A stretch of DNA of 6,434 bases from Phycisphaerales bacterium (GTDB taxonomy: Bacteria > Planctomycetota > Phycisphaerae > Tepidisphaerales > Tepidisphaeraceae): assembly GCA_028288875.1 (NCBI GenBank), contig JAQGHK010000409.1:1-6434 (forward strand), in the 5' to 3' direction. A program made the position numbers and the translations under genes. Below the pieces are notes generated by a model. It did no database searches. It was not told the origin of the DNA and saw only the letters and a program-made list of their open reading frames with translations. Of this stretch, positions 5,927-6,434 are shown one piece after another. Each line of letters opens with the position of its first letter. The stretch's first letter is position 1.

Positions 5927-6434
5927 ATGAAGTTGCCTGGGTCCTCAACGCGTCGTTCCACCGCTCTTCGCAGTGCTATTGAAGGGCTGGAAGGGCGTCG
6001 GATGTTCTCTGCCGCTTACACCGTGACTGATCTGGCGCCTGACCTCAATGGCGTTGAGCACACCGGCCATGCCTACGGCATCAGTGATGACGGTACGAAA
6101 GTCGCCGGCGAGTACGACGGCCACGCCACCGTCTGGACAAACGGCGTTCGCAAGGATCTGGGTTTCACCGGATACGCCAAAGACGTCAACAACAGCGGCG
6201 TCGTCGTCGGCTTGGACACGACGGCGGGCGAAACCGGCTTCATCTGGAAAAGCGGCGTTGAGACCACGCTCACGCTCCCTGGCAACGCTCATGGCATCGC
6301 GAACGCGATCAACAATAACAATGTCGTCGCCGGCACGATCAACATTGGCGGCGTGCAGCACGCGGTCGTCTCGGGGCTCAATGGCGCGGCGAAAGATCTT
6401 GGCGTTCCCTCGGGCGGCTATGTCGGCTCGGCGG
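5927..6434 (+). CDS. HAF-repeat surface/extracellular protein, N-terminal part (runs off the window)
   Basis: An open frame of 169 codons starts at ATG 5927 and continues past the right edge, so only the N-terminus is seen. AGGGG lies 6 nt upstream (TAGGGGTTTGATATG), a strong ribosome binding site. The N-terminus is basic (TRRS, LRS) and then reads IEGLEGRRMFSA (residues 18-29), a variant of the planctomycete LEPR-XLL-type motif associated with exported surface proteins; there is no classical hydrophobic signal peptide. From about residue 45 the chain consists of repeats of roughly 38-43 residues with the HAF pattern: AYGISDDGTKVAGEYDGHATVW, AKDVNNSGVVVGLDTTAG, then GIANAINNNNVVAGT. Each has an Asn/Asp-rich turn, a V-V-G/A-G strand and an aromatic or histidine position before W or V. 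Such repeats probably build a beta-propeller-like or stacked-sheet extracellular domain. The specific function is unknown. Confidence 0.85.
   Translation, partial: MKLPGSSTRRSTALRSAIEGLEGRRMFSAAYTVTDLAPDLNGVEHTGHAYGISDDGTKVAGEYDGHATVWTNGVRKDLGFTGYAKDVNNSGVVVGLDTTAGETGFIWKSGVETTLTLPGNAHGIANAINNNNVVAGTINIGGVQHAVVSGLNGAAKDLGVPSGGYVGSA

Overview
The window (roughly 60% GC by eye) looks like a chromosomal segment of a planctomycete, most plausibly of the Phycisphaerae type. The main evidence is the partial gene at the right edge. Its N-terminus carries a short motif (LEGRRMFSA, residues 21-29) like the LEPR-XLL sorting/export motif of planctomycete surface proteins, followed by HAF-type extracellular repeats. 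A TadG-like protein fused to a lectin-like beta domain fits the same lineage. No tRNA, rRNA, CRISPR array, integrase or transposase gene is visible.

Layout, left to right. (1) A RidA/YjgF-family gene (35-460, minus) is divergent from (2) a plus-strand gene (649-1749) encoding a TadG-like N-terminal membrane anchor joined to a C-terminal LecA-like domain. A strong 17-bp inverted repeat overlaps the end of that gene and separates it from the convergent gene to its right. (3) Three tandem minus-strand genes for classical short-chain dehydrogenases/reductases follow (1801-2553, 2666-3406, 3505-4263). All have intact catalytic tetrads and clear Shine-Dalgarno sequences. The gap between the first two in map order is nearly filled by a 69-bp MITE/REP-like palindromic doublet. 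The gap between the second and third holds a GC-rich hairpin. (4) Upstream of the SDR array on the same strand lies a type II citrate synthase gene (4403-5665). The gap between it and the array holds a cluster of CGGTA/TACCG half-sites and a weak promoter-like pair. (5) A plus-strand surface-protein gene starts at 5927 and runs off the right edge.

How the genes relate: citrate synthase is the TCA-cycle entry enzyme and is probably transcribed on its own. The three SDRs could be co-transcribed, but the elements between them suggest that each boundary can be processed or attenuated. They are not close duplicates, and their substrates cannot be read from sequence. The two plus-strand genes encode envelope or extracellular proteins and share no obvious pathway with the metabolic genes. 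I found no convincing new defence or mobile system. The most interesting items are the TadG/LecA-like fusion with a conserved metal-site spacing, the palindromic doublet, the operator-like cluster before the SDR array, and the apparently near-leaderless start of the citrate synthase gene.
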